A stretch of DNA of 64,000 bases from Methylobacterium oryzihabitans (GCF_004004555.2 NZ_SACP01000005.1:1-64000), one strand, 5' to 3'. Counted from the stretch's first letter, positions 32,146 to 41,215 are shown. Program-made: numbers and translations. The notes: a model not told the origin generated them from the letters alone.

Positions 32146-33498
32146 TCAGCCGACCAGGGCAGCGAGGCGGGCGGTCTCGGCCAGGGCCCGGTCGGCGGTG
32201 CGGGCGCCGGCACGGATCGCCGGGCCGAGGTCGAAGGCGGGGCCGAGGTCGATGCCGGCCGCCTCGGGGCGCCGTTCCAGCACCTCGCGCAACGAGCCCT
32301 GTCCGTCGCGGACCGCGCCGGCCGCCTCCTCGACCAGGGCGTGCGCCGCCTTGGCGCCGAGGGAGGCGGTCAGCCGGGAGGCCGCGGCGTCGGCGAACAG
32401 CATCCCGCGGGTGAGGTCGATGTTGGCCCGCATCCGCTCGGGGTCGGGCACCAGCCCCTGGGCGAGGCCGCGCGCCTCGCGCAGCGCGCCGGAGGCGAGG
32501 CCGAACAGCGACGGCAGGGCGTTCCACTCGGCGTGCCAGGGCCCCGCCGGCCGCTCGTGCGCCGCCGCCATCGCGTCGACCAGGGTGGCGCCGAATCCCT
32601 TGGCGCCGGCGAAGGCGGCGAGGATCACGGTCGAGGAGACCGGGTTGCGCTTGTGCGGCATCGCCGAGGAGCCGCCGCGGCCCGGCACGTAGGGCTCGGC
32701 CACCTCGCCGACCTCCGTGGTGGCGAGATGCGCCACGTCGGTGGCGAACTTGGCCAGCGCCCCCATCACCAGGACGAGCCAGGTGCCGGTCTCGGCGACG
32801 CGGGCGCGGCGGGTGTGCCAGGGGGCGAGGTCGGGATGCAGGCTCAGCGCCGCCGCGAAGCCGTCGCCGACCGCCTCGGCCTTGTCGCCGAGGCCGGTGA
32901 GCGTGCCGACCGGGCCGCCGAGCGACGCGGTCTGGATCCGGGCGCGCACCCGCGGCAGGTCCGCCGCGATCTCGGCGAGGCCGAGGGCCCAGATCGCCGC
33001 CTTGAAGCCGAAGGTCACCGGCGCCGCGTGCTGGCCGTAGGTGCGCCCGACGCACGGCGTCTCGCGGTGCCGGCGGGCGAGGGTCGAGAGGCCGTCGAGG
33101 ATCGCCGTCAGGTCGGCGGCGACGAGGTCGAGGGCGTCGCGGACCTGGAGCACCAGGGCGGTGTCGGCGATGTCCTGGGTCGTGGTGCCCTTGTGGAAGC
33201 CGGGCTCCAGCTCCGCCGGCAGCGCCGCCTGCACCGCCTTGACGAACGGGATCACCGGCACGCCGGACACCGCGGTGCGCCGCCCGAGGGCCGAGGGATC
33301 GAGCGATTCCGCGGTGATACCCTCGATGGCCGGGGCGAGACCGTCCGGCACCATCCCGACCGCCGCCTGCGCCCGGGCGAGGGCCGCCTCGGCCCGCAGC
33401 ATCGCGGCGACCCGCGCCTCGTCGGAGAAGACGGCCCGCATGGCGTCGGTGGCGAACAGGGGGCCGAGCAGGGAGGAATCGAGGGCCGAGAGGGTCAT
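32146..33498 (-). CDS. pcaB: 3-Carboxy-cis,cis-muconate cycloisomerase
   Basis: Converts 3-carboxymuconate to gamma-carboxymuconolactone, the step before pcaDC. 450 residues of the fumarase/aspartase superfamily, with the signature GSSAMPHKRNP near 270 and family blocks TTTQDIADTA near 110 and GRTYGQHAAPVTFG near 150. First gene of the pcaB-pcaDC-tetR unit. The ring-cleavage genes pcaGH and the downstream pcaIJF genes are not in this window. Confidence 0.95.
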   Translation of the reverse strand: MTLSALDSSLLGPLFATDAMRAVFSDEARVAAMLRAEAALARAQAAVGMVPDGLAPAIEGITAESLDPSALGRRTAVSGVPVIPFVKAVQAALPAELEPGFHKGTTTQDIADTALVLQVRDALDLVAADLTAILDGLSTLARRHRETPCVGRTYGQHAAPVTFGFKAAIWALGLAEIAADLPRVRARIQTASLGGPVGTLTGLGDKAEAVGDGFAAALSLHPDLAPWHTRRARVAETGTWLVLVMGALAKFATDVAHLATTEVGEVAEPYVPGRGGSSAMPHKRNPVSSTVILAAFAGAKGFGATLVDAMAAAHERPAGPWHAEWNALPSLFGLASGALREARGLAQGLVPDPERMRANIDLTRGMLFADAAASRLTASLGAKAAHALVEEAAGAVRDGQGSLREVLERRPEAAGIDLGPAFDLGPAIRAGARTADRALAETARLAALVG

Positions 33499-33581
33499 GG
33501 GAGGGGGTAGCCTGTGAGGGGCGGGTGTGGGGGGCGCTTCACAAGATTCGATCGTCCGCCGATGCGTGTCCCACCCGCCGA

Positions 33582-33766
33582 CCCTCCCCCCTCTGCGGGG
33601 GAGGGTGGCGAGCGGAGCGAGCGCAGCGGGACGAAGTCCCGCCGAGAGGGGATCGCGACGGTGCCGGACGTAGCGCCTTGCACGGCTGCCGAACCCAATC
33701 CGGAAGCGTGGTTCCCCTCTCCCGCCCAGCCTCCGCCGGGCACCCTCCCCCGCGGAGGGGGGAGGG
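33582..33766 (+). repeat. Dispersed intergenic repeat, copy 3 (uninterrupted)
   Basis: Intact 185-bp copy in the 313-base gap between pcaB and ureE. Ends are inverted C-rich/G-rich hairpins. It serves as the reference for recognising insertions in copies 2 and 4. Nothing else is seen in this gap. Confidence 0.85.
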
Positions 33767-33811
33767 TCAGGGCGTGCGCGTCATCAGGAATGCGGAGCGT
33801 CGGATCTCGCC

Positions 33812-34426
33812 TCAGTGCTTGTGCCCGCAGCCGCAATCCGGCCCGTGCGCGTGCTCGGCATGGTCGTGGTGGTGGCCGTGATCGTGATGAGCGTGATCGT
33901 GACCATGCGCATGGCCATGGTCGTGCCCGTGCGCATGTCCGTGGTCGTGCGCATGCCCCTGGTGATGATGGTCGTGGCCGCACTGGCTGTGGTCGTGGGC
34001 GACCGCCTCGCGCTCGGGGCGGAACGGGCGCTCGACCGGGGTCGCGGTGCAGCCCTGGCCGCGCACCAGTTCGGCGACCACCGGGTCGGCGAGGACGTAG
34101 AGCGCCTCGGCGCCGATCTCGGCCTGGACGTGGTTGCTGCCGAGCTGCCAGGCGAGGCGGGTCAGGCGCGAAGGATTCTCCGAGCGCACCTCCAGCAGGG
34201 CCTGCGGCGCCGCGACGATCCGCACCAGCCGGCCGTCCTCCAGGCGCAGGGCGTCGCCGTCCTCCAGCACCGTGTCGCGGTCGAGGTCGAGCCGGACGGC
34301 GAGGCCGCCCTGGGCGGTCAGCTCGCCCTGGCGCCGGCTGCGGGCCGCGTGGTCGAGGGTCAGGGAATCGGCAACCGCGTCCGGGCGCACGGCCGGCTTG
34401 CGGACGATGGTGGTAGCGCGCAGCAT
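33812..34426 (-). CDS. ureE: Urease accessory protein UreE with long His-rich tail
   Basis: Nickel metallochaperone of urease maturation. 204 residues: an N-terminal peptide-binding domain, the metal-binding core (RLAWQLGSNHVQAEI near 98, with the dimer-interface His), and a C-terminal tail of about 60 residues of which nearly half are His (repeated GHAHGHDHG, ending in CGCGHKH). Such tails store several nickel ions. ATG 34426 follows GAGGA. No other urease gene is nearby, so it is an isolated ureE. Confidence 0.93.
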   Translation of the reverse strand: MLRATTIVRKPAVRPDAVADSLTLDHAARSRRQGELTAQGGLAVRLDLDRDTVLEDGDALRLEDGRLVRIVAAPQALLEVRSENPSRLTRLAWQLGSNHVQAEIGAEALYVLADPVVAELVRGQGCTATPVERPFRPEREAVAHDHSQCGHDHHHQGHAHDHGHAHGHDHGHAHGHDHAHHDHGHHHDHAEHAHGPDCGCGHKH

Positions 34427-34713
34427 CGAAAGGTGTCCTCGCGGGCGTCGTGTCCGCTCCCTGTACTGCATTTTCCCGCCGAGGGCAGGACACCGCCGCA
34501 GACCCACCCACCGTTGCGCGAATGCCGCGCCCCGGCGCTTTCGTGGCGGACCGCCCCTCTGCCTCGGAACGAAGCGCGGCCTTGCTCATTTGGCGTTCAT
34601 GCCTGCACAAGCTAGGCTGGACGAAGCGGGACTAGAGGCAACCCAACGCGACGCCCGTGGCCGATGCCGCGGGACGCCGCCGCCGATCCGCGCCACGCAC
34701 AAGGGACACGGTC

Positions 34714-34983
34714 ATGAAGAAGCTCATCGCCGCGGCACTCGCCGGGACCCTCGCCCTCTCGGTGGGCGCCTGCAACACCCCCGGCGACCGGGCGGCTGGC
34801 GGCGCGGCCCTCGGCGGCCTCACCGGCGCGGCGGTCGGCGCGGCGGCGACCGGGCGGGCGGGCGGCGCCCTCGCAGGCGGCCTGATCGGGGCGGCCGGCG
34901 GCGCCCTCGTCGGCGCCGCGACGGCGCCGCAATGCCCCTACGGCACCTACCGCGACGCCTACGGCAACATCTACTGCCGCTGA
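34714..34983 (+). CDS. Small glycine-zipper lipoprotein
   Basis: 89 residues. The N terminus is a lipoprotein signal (KKLIAAALAGTLALSVGAC, lipobox SVGAC). The mature part is a glycine zipper of Gly/Ala repeats (GGAALGGLTGAAVGAAATG and similar), which inserts in or lies on a membrane, ending in a YRDAYGNIYC segment. Related to the small 17-kDa-antigen/osmotically inducible lipoprotein group in style. ATG 34714. Confidence 0.7.
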   Translation: MKKLIAAALAGTLALSVGACNTPGDRAAGGAALGGLTGAAVGAAATGRAGGALAGGLIGAAGGALVGAATAPQCPYGTYRDAYGNIYCR

Positions 34984-34991
34984 TCCGGCCC

Positions 34992-35022
34992 GCTCCGGGG
35001 CCGCACGCGCCGGCCCCGGAGC
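34992..35022 (+). terminator. Hairpin after the glycine-zipper lipoprotein gene
   Basis: An 11-bp perfect stem GCTCCGGGGCC/GGCCCCGGAGC with a 9-base loop begins eight bases after the stop codon. No T-tract follows, so termination strength is uncertain. Confidence 0.5.
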
Positions 35023-35114
35023 ATCGCGATTCCGCTCGGCCGGAATCGGCGCTACAACGCCGCGATGACGACGCCCCGATTCTCCCCTCCCCCATGCGCG
35101 GGCGGAGCCGCCCG

Positions 35115-35855
35115 ATGAGCCTCGGGCTGTGGGGCAAGCTCGGGGGGGCGGGGCTCGGCCTCGCCGCCGGCGGACCGCTCGGCGCGCTGATCGGTGCCGT
35201 CGCCGGCCACTTCCTCGTCGACCGCGAGGGCTCGCTGTTCGGCCCGACGCCGCGCGAGGTGGTGTTCACCACCGGCCTCGTCGCGCTGGCCGCCAAGATG
35301 GCGAAGTCCGACGGCGTCGTGACGCCGGCCGAGGTCGCGGCCTTCGAGGAGATCGTCCGGGTCCCGGAGGAGGAGCGCGCCGGCATCGACCGGCTGTTCG
35401 ACCTCGCCAAGCGCACCACCAGCGGGTTCGAGGGCTACGCCCGGCAGGTCGCCGAGGTGTTTCGCGACCAGCCGGCCCTGCTCGAGGACGTGCTCGACGG
35501 CCTGTTCCACATCGCCAAGGCCGACGGGGCGGTGCACGAGAAGGAGGCCGCCTACCTGCGGGCGGTCGCCGAGGTCTTCGGCTTCGACGACGCCGCCTTC
35601 GGCCGCATCAGCGCCCGCCACCTGCGGATCGAGGGCGATCCCTACGAGGTGCTCGGCGCCTCCCGCGACGACGAGACGGCGGCGCTGAAGGCCCGCCACC
35701 GCGCCCTGGTGGCGGAGCACCACCCCGACCGCGCCCTCGCCCGCGGCCTGCCCCCCGCGGCGGTCGCCATCGCCACCCGCCGCCTCGCCGCGATCAACGC
35801 CGCCTGGGACCGCATCCAGGCCGAGCGCGGCGCCGGCCGCCCGGATCCCGCATGA
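35115..35855 (+). CDS. TerB-domain and J-domain protein (DjlA-like)
   Basis: 246 residues. A Gly-rich hydrophobic N terminus (about 8-35) may be a membrane anchor, followed by a TerB-like helical acidic domain (about 45-165; AKMAKSDGVVTPAEV and AKADGAVHEKEAAY repeats that resemble metal-binding helices) and a C-terminal DnaJ domain (about 175-240) with the essential HPD in AEHHPDRALA. It would act as an Hsp70 co-chaperone at the membrane, like E. coli DjlA. It overlaps the amidase gene by ATGA. Confidence 0.9.
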   Translation: MSLGLWGKLGGAGLGLAAGGPLGALIGAVAGHFLVDREGSLFGPTPREVVFTTGLVALAAKMAKSDGVVTPAEVAAFEEIVRVPEEERAGIDRLFDLAKRTTSGFEGYARQVAEVFRDQPALLEDVLDGLFHIAKADGAVHEKEAAYLRAVAEVFGFDDAAFGRISARHLRIEGDPYEVLGASRDDETAALKARHRALVAEHHPDRALARGLPPAAVAIATRRLAAINAAWDRIQAERGAGRPDPA

Positions 35856-36601
35856 AGCCGACCCCCGAGAGCCCGGTCGCGACCCAGGTCGTGCCCTCCC
35901 CCAACCACGGCGAGCGCCGCCTGCCGGTCGACATGCTGATCCTGCACTACACCGGCATGGACTCGGCCAGCGAGGCGTTGCTGCGGCTCGCCAACCCGGT
36001 CACCGAACTGTCGGCGCATTACTTCGTGTTCGCCGACGGCCGGGTGGTGCAGATGGTGCCGGAGGCGCGCCGGGCGCACCATGCCGGCGTGTCCGCCTGG
36101 GAGGGCGAGCGGGACGTCAACTCGCGCTCCCTCGGCATCGAGATCGACCATCCCGGCCATGCCGGCGGGCTGCCCCCCTACCCGGAGGCGCAACGGGAGG
36201 CGGTCACCGCCCTGTGCCGGGACCTCGTCGGGCGCTGGCGGATCCGTCCCGACCGGGTGCTCGGTCATTCCGACGTGGCGCCGGAGCGCAAGGACGATCC
36301 CGGCGAGACCTTCTTCTGGGAGGCGCTGCACAGGGCCGGGATCGGCCACTGGGTGAAACCGGCGCCGATCCGCGACGGTCGCTTCTTCGCCCGCGGCGAT
36401 GCCGGCCAGCCGATCGAGGCGCTCCAGGCGATGTTCGCCCTCTACGGCTACGACCAGCCGGTGACGGGCACCTTCGACGACCGCACGGCGGCGGTCGTCA
36501 CCGCGTTCCAGCGCCATTTCCGGCCCGAGCGGGTCGACGGCGTCGCCGACGCCTCGACCATCACGACCCTGCGCGACCTGCTCGCGACGAAACCGGCGTG
36601 A
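35852..36601 (+). CDS. N-acetylmuramoyl-L-alanine amidase (Amidase_2) with peptidoglycan-binding domain
   Basis: Zinc amidase cleaving the lactyl-alanine bond of (anhydro)muropeptides. 249 residues: Amidase_2 catalytic domain (about 15-160) with zinc ligands in LILHYTGM near 32, DVAPERKDDPG near 142 and the upstream VLGHSDVAP, then a C-terminal PG_binding_1 helix bundle (about 180-245, FALYGYDQPVTGTFD). No signal peptide is visible, which resembles the cytosolic AmpD/AmiD-like recycling enzymes. The start overlaps the upstream stop. Confidence 0.92.
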   Translation: MKPTPESPVATQVVPSPNHGERRLPVDMLILHYTGMDSASEALLRLANPVTELSAHYFVFADGRVVQMVPEARRAHHAGVSAWEGERDVNSRSLGIEIDHPGHAGGLPPYPEAQREAVTALCRDLVGRWRIRPDRVLGHSDVAPERKDDPGETFFWEALHRAGIGHWVKPAPIRDGRFFARGDAGQPIEALQAMFALYGYDQPVTGTFDDRTAAVVTAFQRHFRPERVDGVADASTITTLRDLLATKPA

Positions 36602-36611
36602 GGCCGGTTCA

Positions 36612-37244
36612 TCAGTACAGCCGGTCGCGGTAGCTCTCGGCGATCCACTGCTCCGACGCCTCGACGGTGAGCCCGTCCTGCAACTGGTCGGCGAGGATGC
36701 GGCCGAGGGTCGGGAACGCGCCACGCGGCACCTGCCGCTCGGAGTTCCACAGCTCCGAGCGGATCATCGCCTTGCCGCAGTGGAAGAAGACCTCCTCGAC
36801 CGTCAGCAGCAGGCCGGAGGCCGGCACCTTGCCCTGGGCGGCCAGGGGATCGAGCAGGGCGGCATCCGTGACGATTCGGGCGCGGCCGTTGACCCGCAGC
36901 GTCTCGTTGATGCCCGGCACCATGAAGACGAGGCCGAGATGGGGGTTCTCGGTCAGGTTGAGCAGCGTGTCGACCCGGTTGTTGCCGCGCCGGTCCGGAA
37001 TCAGCAGGGTGGTGTCGTCGAGGACCGCGACGAAGCCGGGTGCGTCGCCCCGCGGGGTCGCGTCGGCCCGCCCCTGCCCGTCGGCCGAGGCGATGACGAG
37101 GAACGGCGACAGCGCGATGAAGGCGCGGGCGTGCCGGTCGAGGCGGCGCAGCTCCTTGGCGACGACGCGGGGATTGGGCTCGCCGTAGCGCGCCCGCACC
37201 GCCTCGCGGGTGTCGAGCGGCTGCGTCGGATCGGGTCGAGTCAC
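36612..37244 (-). CDS. Pyridoxamine-phosphate-oxidase-like FMN-binding protein
   Basis: 210 residues of the split-barrel FMN-binding group (MSMEG_1061-like family). Visible pieces are FIALSPFLVIASADGQGRAD near 45, ATPRGDAPGFV near 65, LIPDRRGNNRVDTL near 85, a phosphate- or flavin-binding element, and the family's C-terminal WNSERQVPRGAFPTLG near 168. The reaction is unknown; relatives reduce quinone-like substrates or degrade pyridoxine-like compounds. Single gene, convergent with the amidase. Confidence 0.85.
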   Translation of the reverse strand: MTRPDPTQPLDTREAVRARYGEPNPRVVAKELRRLDRHARAFIALSPFLVIASADGQGRADATPRGDAPGFVAVLDDTTLLIPDRRGNNRVDTLLNLTENPHLGLVFMVPGINETLRVNGRARIVTDAALLDPLAAQGKVPASGLLLTVEEVFFHCGKAMIRSELWNSERQVPRGAFPTLGRILADQLQDGLTVEASEQWIAESYRDRLY

Positions 37245-37355
37245 GGGGCAACTCCCTGGCGATCGGGAGATCCATCGCTAGCCCGCTGCGGCCCGCCCGC
37301 GAAGCGAAATCTGCGACGGGATGGAAGCCGAACCCCCCACCCCGTCGGTGACGTC

Positions 37356-38405
37356 TCAGCCGTGCCGGCCGCCCGGCGCGGCGTGGTGGGGAGCGGACGG
37401 CAGCGCCTCGCCCTCCGCCGCCGGCCGGTGGCCGTCCCGGGTGCGCCACAGGCTGTAGGCGATGCCGCCGGCGAGCAGCACCACGGTGACCACGAGCGAG
37501 ACCCAGGGTGCGATGTGGATCAGCTCGAACGTGTCGGCGACCACGATCTTCAGGCCGATGAAGATCAGGATCAGCGCCAGCGCCGTCTTGAGGTAGGCGA
37601 AGCGGTCGACCATCGCGGCCAGCGCGAAATAGAGCGCGCGCAGGCCGAGGATGGCGAAGATGTTCGAGGTGTAGACCACGTAGGTGTCGGTGGTGATCGC
37701 GAAGATCGCCGGCACGCTGTCGACGGCGAAGATCACGTCGGCGCCGTTGACCAGGACCAGGGCGAGCGCCAGCGGCGTCAGCCAGCGCACCGGCTTGCCG
37801 GTCTCGGGATGGGGCCGGCGGGTGACGAACTTCTGGCCGTCGAGGTCGTCGGTGACCCGGAAGTGCCGGCGCGCGAAGGCGACGAAGCGGTTGGCCGACT
37901 CGCCCTCCCCGTCCTCTTCCTCGCGGGAGACCAGCATCTTGATGCCGGCATAGATCAGGAAGGCGGCGAAGATGGTCAGCACCCATTCGGCCTGATGCAC
38001 CAGGGCGGCGCCGAGGCCGATCATCAGCCCGCGCAGCAGGACCGCCGCCAGGATACCCCACAGCAGCACCCGGTGCTGTGCCACCCGCGGGATGCCGAGG
38101 AAGCCGAAGATCACCGCGATGACGAACACGTTGTCCATCGACAGCGATTTCTCGACCACGAGGCCGGCGAGGTATTCCTGCCCGGCCTGCGGCCCGAGAT
38201 ACCACCAGATCCAGCCGCCGAAGAGCAGGCCGAGACTGAGATAGAACGCGGTAAGGAGCAGGCTCTCCTTGACGCCGATCTCCCGCGACTTGTCGCGGTG
38301 GAGCAGGCCGAGATCGAAGGCGAGCAGCAGGAAGATGACGGCGTGGAAGGCGAGCCACATCCAGATGGGCTTGCCGAGCCATTCGTTGAACAGGAGATCG
38401 ACCAT
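37356..38405 (-). CDS. TerC/Alx-family membrane protein
   Basis: About 349 residues with eight to nine hydrophobic segments. TerC hallmarks are LVVEKSLSMDNVFVIAVIF near 85 and LVLVNGADVIFAVDSVPAIF near 225, holding the conserved acidic residues within membrane helices. Relatives export manganese or contribute to tellurite resistance and alkaline response. A His-rich C-terminal tail (HRPAAEG to HHAAPGGRHG) might bind metal. ATG 38405 or 38417 could be the start. I saw no yybP-ykoY riboswitch motif upstream. Confidence 0.9.
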   Translation of the reverse strand: MVDLLFNEWLGKPIWMWLAFHAVIFLLLAFDLGLLHRDKSREIGVKESLLLTAFYLSLGLLFGGWIWWYLGPQAGQEYLAGLVVEKSLSMDNVFVIAVIFGFLGIPRVAQHRVLLWGILAAVLLRGLMIGLGAALVHQAEWVLTIFAAFLIYAGIKMLVSREEEDGEGESANRFVAFARRHFRVTDDLDGQKFVTRRPHPETGKPVRWLTPLALALVLVNGADVIFAVDSVPAIFAITTDTYVVYTSNIFAILGLRALYFALAAMVDRFAYLKTALALILIFIGLKIVVADTFELIHIAPWVSLVVTVVLLAGGIAYSLWRTRDGHRPAAEGEALPSAPHHAAPGGRHG

Positions 38406-38608
38406 GGAGCGGACCATCGATGCTTCGGATCAGGAAAGCATCGGCTCCGACATCACGAGGGCGTTGACACGCACGCTCGCCAGAGGGGCCCGCAGCCGAT
38501 GGAGCCGCACTTAGGTGCGCCGGAGCGAGGGATCAAGAGCGTGGCCACGAACGTTTTCTCCTCCGCACCGCTTGACACTCCGCCCCCTGCCGCGGTTCGG
38601 GTGCCGCC

Positions 38609-39853
38609 ATGACGGGATCGCGCGCGGCGGAACACGGAGCGGTGGTGGTCGGCGCCGGGCCGGCGGGGCTCGCCGCCGCAGAGGTCCTGGCCGGGGCCGG
38701 GCTGCCGGTCACCGTGATCGAGCGGATGCCGTCGCCGGCGCGCAAGCTCCTCATCGCCGGCCGTGGCGGGCTCAACCTCACCCACAGCGAGCCCCTCGAC
38801 CGCTTCCTCGCCCGCTACCATCCGGCCGAACCGGGGCTGCTCGCGGCGATCGACCGCTTTCCGCCGGACGCCCTGCGGCACTGGTGCGAGGATCTCGGCC
38901 AGCCGACCTTCGTCGGGTCGAGCGGCCGGGTGTTTCCCCGGGCCTTCAAGGCGTCGCCGCTGCTGCGGGCGTGGCTCGCCCGCCTCGACGGGCTCGGCGT
39001 GCGGCTGCGGACCCGCACCCGCTGGACCGGATGGGACGAGGCGGGCGCCCTGCGGATCGAGGGCCCGGACGGAGCGGAGGTTCTGCGACCGGCCGCGACG
39101 GTGCTCGCCCTCGGCGGCGCGAGCTGGCCGCGCCTCGGCTCGGACGGGGCGTGGGTGCCGGTGCTGGAGCGGGCGGGCGCGACGGTCGCGCCTTTGCGCC
39201 CGGCCAATATGGGTTTTCGCGTGCCGTGGTCGACGGTGTTCGCCGGGCGCTTCGCCGGCGCCCCGCTCAAGCGCATCGCGCTGAGCCTCGGCGTCCACAG
39301 GGCCCGGGGCGAGGCGGTGGTGACCCGGGACGGGATCGAGGGCGGGGTCGTCTACGCGCTGTCGCGGCCGTTGCGCGAGGCGGTCCTGGCCGAGGGGAGC
39401 GTGACCGCCCGGCTCGACCTGCGGCCGGACCTCGACGAGGCCGTGCTCGCCCGGCGCCTCGGCGCGGCCAAGCCCGGCCAGTCGCGCGCCACCACCCTGC
39501 GCAAGGCGGCCGGTCTCGACCCGGTGGCGGCCGGCCTGCTGCGGGAGGCCGCCGGACCGGACGGGCTGCCGACCGACCCCGCGCGGCTCGCCGGCCTGGT
39601 CAAGGCGGCGCCCCTGCGCCTCACCGGCCTGCAGCCGATCGAGCGGGCGATCTCCACCGCCGGCGGCGTCGCGGCGGAGAGCCTCGACGGCCGGCTGATG
39701 CTGCGCACGCACCCCGGCACCTTCCTGGCCGGCGAGATGATCGACTGGGAGGCGCCGACCGGCGGCTATCTGCTCCAGGCGAGCTTCGCCACCGGCCGCG
39801 CCGCGGCGGCCGGGGCGCTGGACTGGTTGCGCGCTCAATCGATACATCGTTGA
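38609..39853 (+). CDS. FAD-dependent oxidoreductase of the HI0933/BaiN family (TIGR03862-like)
   Basis: A 414-residue flavoprotein. The dinucleotide-binding motif GAGPAGLAAAEVLAGAG is at about 13-29 and the family block ARKLLIAGRGGLNLTHSE near 45. GGASWPRLGSDG near 170 and the C-terminal FLAGEMIDWEAPTGGYLLQ near 375 complete the FAD site. The substrate of this group is not established. It is divergent from terC; the sequence immediately downstream changes abruptly to AT-rich DNA. Confidence 0.88.
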   Translation: MTGSRAAEHGAVVVGAGPAGLAAAEVLAGAGLPVTVIERMPSPARKLLIAGRGGLNLTHSEPLDRFLARYHPAEPGLLAAIDRFPPDALRHWCEDLGQPTFVGSSGRVFPRAFKASPLLRAWLARLDGLGVRLRTRTRWTGWDEAGALRIEGPDGAEVLRPAATVLALGGASWPRLGSDGAWVPVLERAGATVAPLRPANMGFRVPWSTVFAGRFAGAPLKRIALSLGVHRARGEAVVTRDGIEGGVVYALSRPLREAVLAEGSVTARLDLRPDLDEAVLARRLGAAKPGQSRATTLRKAAGLDPVAAGLLREAAGPDGLPTDPARLAGLVKAAPLRLTGLQPIERAISTAGGVAAESLDGRLMLRTHPGTFLAGEMIDWEAPTGGYLLQASFATGRAAAAGALDWLRAQSIHR

Positions 39854-41215
39854 ATACGACTCCCGCACCGGGCAGAACGCGATGATTTTCAACAAATATT
39901 CTCGATCAATATATGATATTGTTGGCTCATTAGGTACAATCAAGGATGTTTCTTACTGAAATGATAAAAATCTGCATTGCTCATAATTTAAGAGAAAATA
40001 TCGCAACGAAATTTGCAATCACATAAACCCCTGCTTTCGATACAGGGCGGCGAGTGTTGCGATTTTGCTACAGCAAAAAATTGTTATTTTATTAATGTTT
40101 AAAAAATTTTTGGGGCAGGACTATGAAATTCAGATTTGTCGTCGCCGTTTGCTCGGCGTGCCTTGCTTCTGCATGTTCCGTTTACCCACTGCCACAGGAT
40201 GCGATGCTCTTCGATACAACAGCTATCGTCGACAACATTCGCTGTGAGGCGCGATCAGGATTACAAGAGGCAATCATCGAGATCCTTCATGAAAGTTTTT
40301 CCGATCAGTTCGTTTGGGGTTCATACAACGGGACAACTCTTGCAAATGCACTGACAACGAATCCCAAGCTGTGGAATGATATAAGATTCGAAAATCTGCA
40401 TCCCAAAATCCGCTCTTCATTTGCTTTGTACCGCAATACCCAAATTGCTTATCTTTTCCAACTGATGATGGACGAGCAAAATAACGAAAGCGCCGGTGTT
40501 GGTTTCACACAGCGTTTCGTTGGCGCCTCGAACCGTATCGGTCGCCTGGGACTCTCTGGCTCGTCGGCTCGAACCCGAACCATCACTAGAACTTTCAATA
40601 CTGTCGACACGTTCGAAGAACTTGTTGTAAAAGTGAGCCATCAGTATTGTGATCGCGAAAGAACATACGATATAATTTATCCTGTTCGTGGGAAGCTTCC
40701 GGTAAAAGATCTCATGAAAACATATATCAGATTAAATCATTTCAGAAACTTAGCAGGACCAGGTGTCGATTTGAAGGGAATATTCGGAACTGACGCGAGT
40801 CCGGCGATTCCCCAAATGGGCGATAATATCTCGTTCTCGACAAAACTGTCGGCCGGCCTGAGTTCAGGGCTCACGGCAGCACCTCCTGGTCTTGGCCTAC
40901 TGCTCACATCGGTGGGATTAGAGGCCGGCGGTTCGCGATCCGATTCTCACCGCGTGATCGTGGTCATCTCTACATCACCAGATGCCGCGAAACTCAAACC
41001 TCTGGATGCCCGACAGGCCCCGCCTCTGGAGGGAGAGGTCGGCGGCCCACTTGCGTCATCCGCAATCGTGCGCAAACTCACTCCCATCAAAAACGGCAAC
41101 CTTACGGAAGCAAGGGCGAATTATGCCCGTAACACAATCGACCAACAGCTAAGAACAAACTTTCTTAACGATATAGCAACAATTGCGGAGGGTTTTCAGA
41201 GGTCCCAATAGCCAC
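39854..41215. other. AT-rich island of foreign composition
   Basis: From just after the flavoprotein stop to about 41215 the base composition drops sharply. The non-coding part (39854-40122) is clearly AT-rich with runs such as TTTAAAAAATTTTTGG. The single gene inside uses A/T-ending codons freely, unlike all its neighbours. No direct repeats, integrase, or tRNA target were seen at the borders. Confidence 0.75.
40123..41211 (+). CDS. Orphan lipoprotein of unknown function on the AT-rich island
   Basis: 362 residues. A lipoprotein signal is clear (KFRFVVAVCSACLASAC, lipobox LASAC with Cys 18). The mature chain has a mixed alpha/beta look with two further cysteines (IRCEARSG and HQYCDRERTY), a Ser/Arg-rich stretch near 145 and a Gly-rich near-hydrophobic segment near 245 (LSAGLSSGLTAAPPGLGLLL) that may contact a membrane. 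I do not recognise it. Codon use marks recent transfer. A hairpin at 41226 separates it from the convergent collagen-like gene. Confidence 0.8.
   Translation: MKFRFVVAVCSACLASACSVYPLPQDAMLFDTTAIVDNIRCEARSGLQEAIIEILHESFSDQFVWGSYNGTTLANALTTNPKLWNDIRFENLHPKIRSSFALYRNTQIAYLFQLMMDEQNNESAGVGFTQRFVGASNRIGRLGLSGSSARTRTITRTFNTVDTFEELVVKVSHQYCDRERTYDIIYPVRGKLPVKDLMKTYIRLNHFRNLAGPGVDLKGIFGTDASPAIPQMGDNISFSTKLSAGLSSGLTAAPPGLGLLLTSVGLEAGGSRSDSHRVIVVISTSPDAAKLKPLDARQAPPLEGEVGGPLASSAIVRKLTPIKNGNLTEARANYARNTIDQQLRTNFLNDIATIAEGFQRSQ

Noticed and set aside
38406..38608. yybP-ykoY manganese riboswitch upstream of terC
   Set aside because: The conserved GGGGAGUAG and paired elements were not found.
40308..40322. 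GTTC-N7-GTTC match inside the orphan lipoprotein gene
   Set aside because: It lies within coding sequence about 185 bases after the start codon, far from any promoter. About one chance match is expected in the window.
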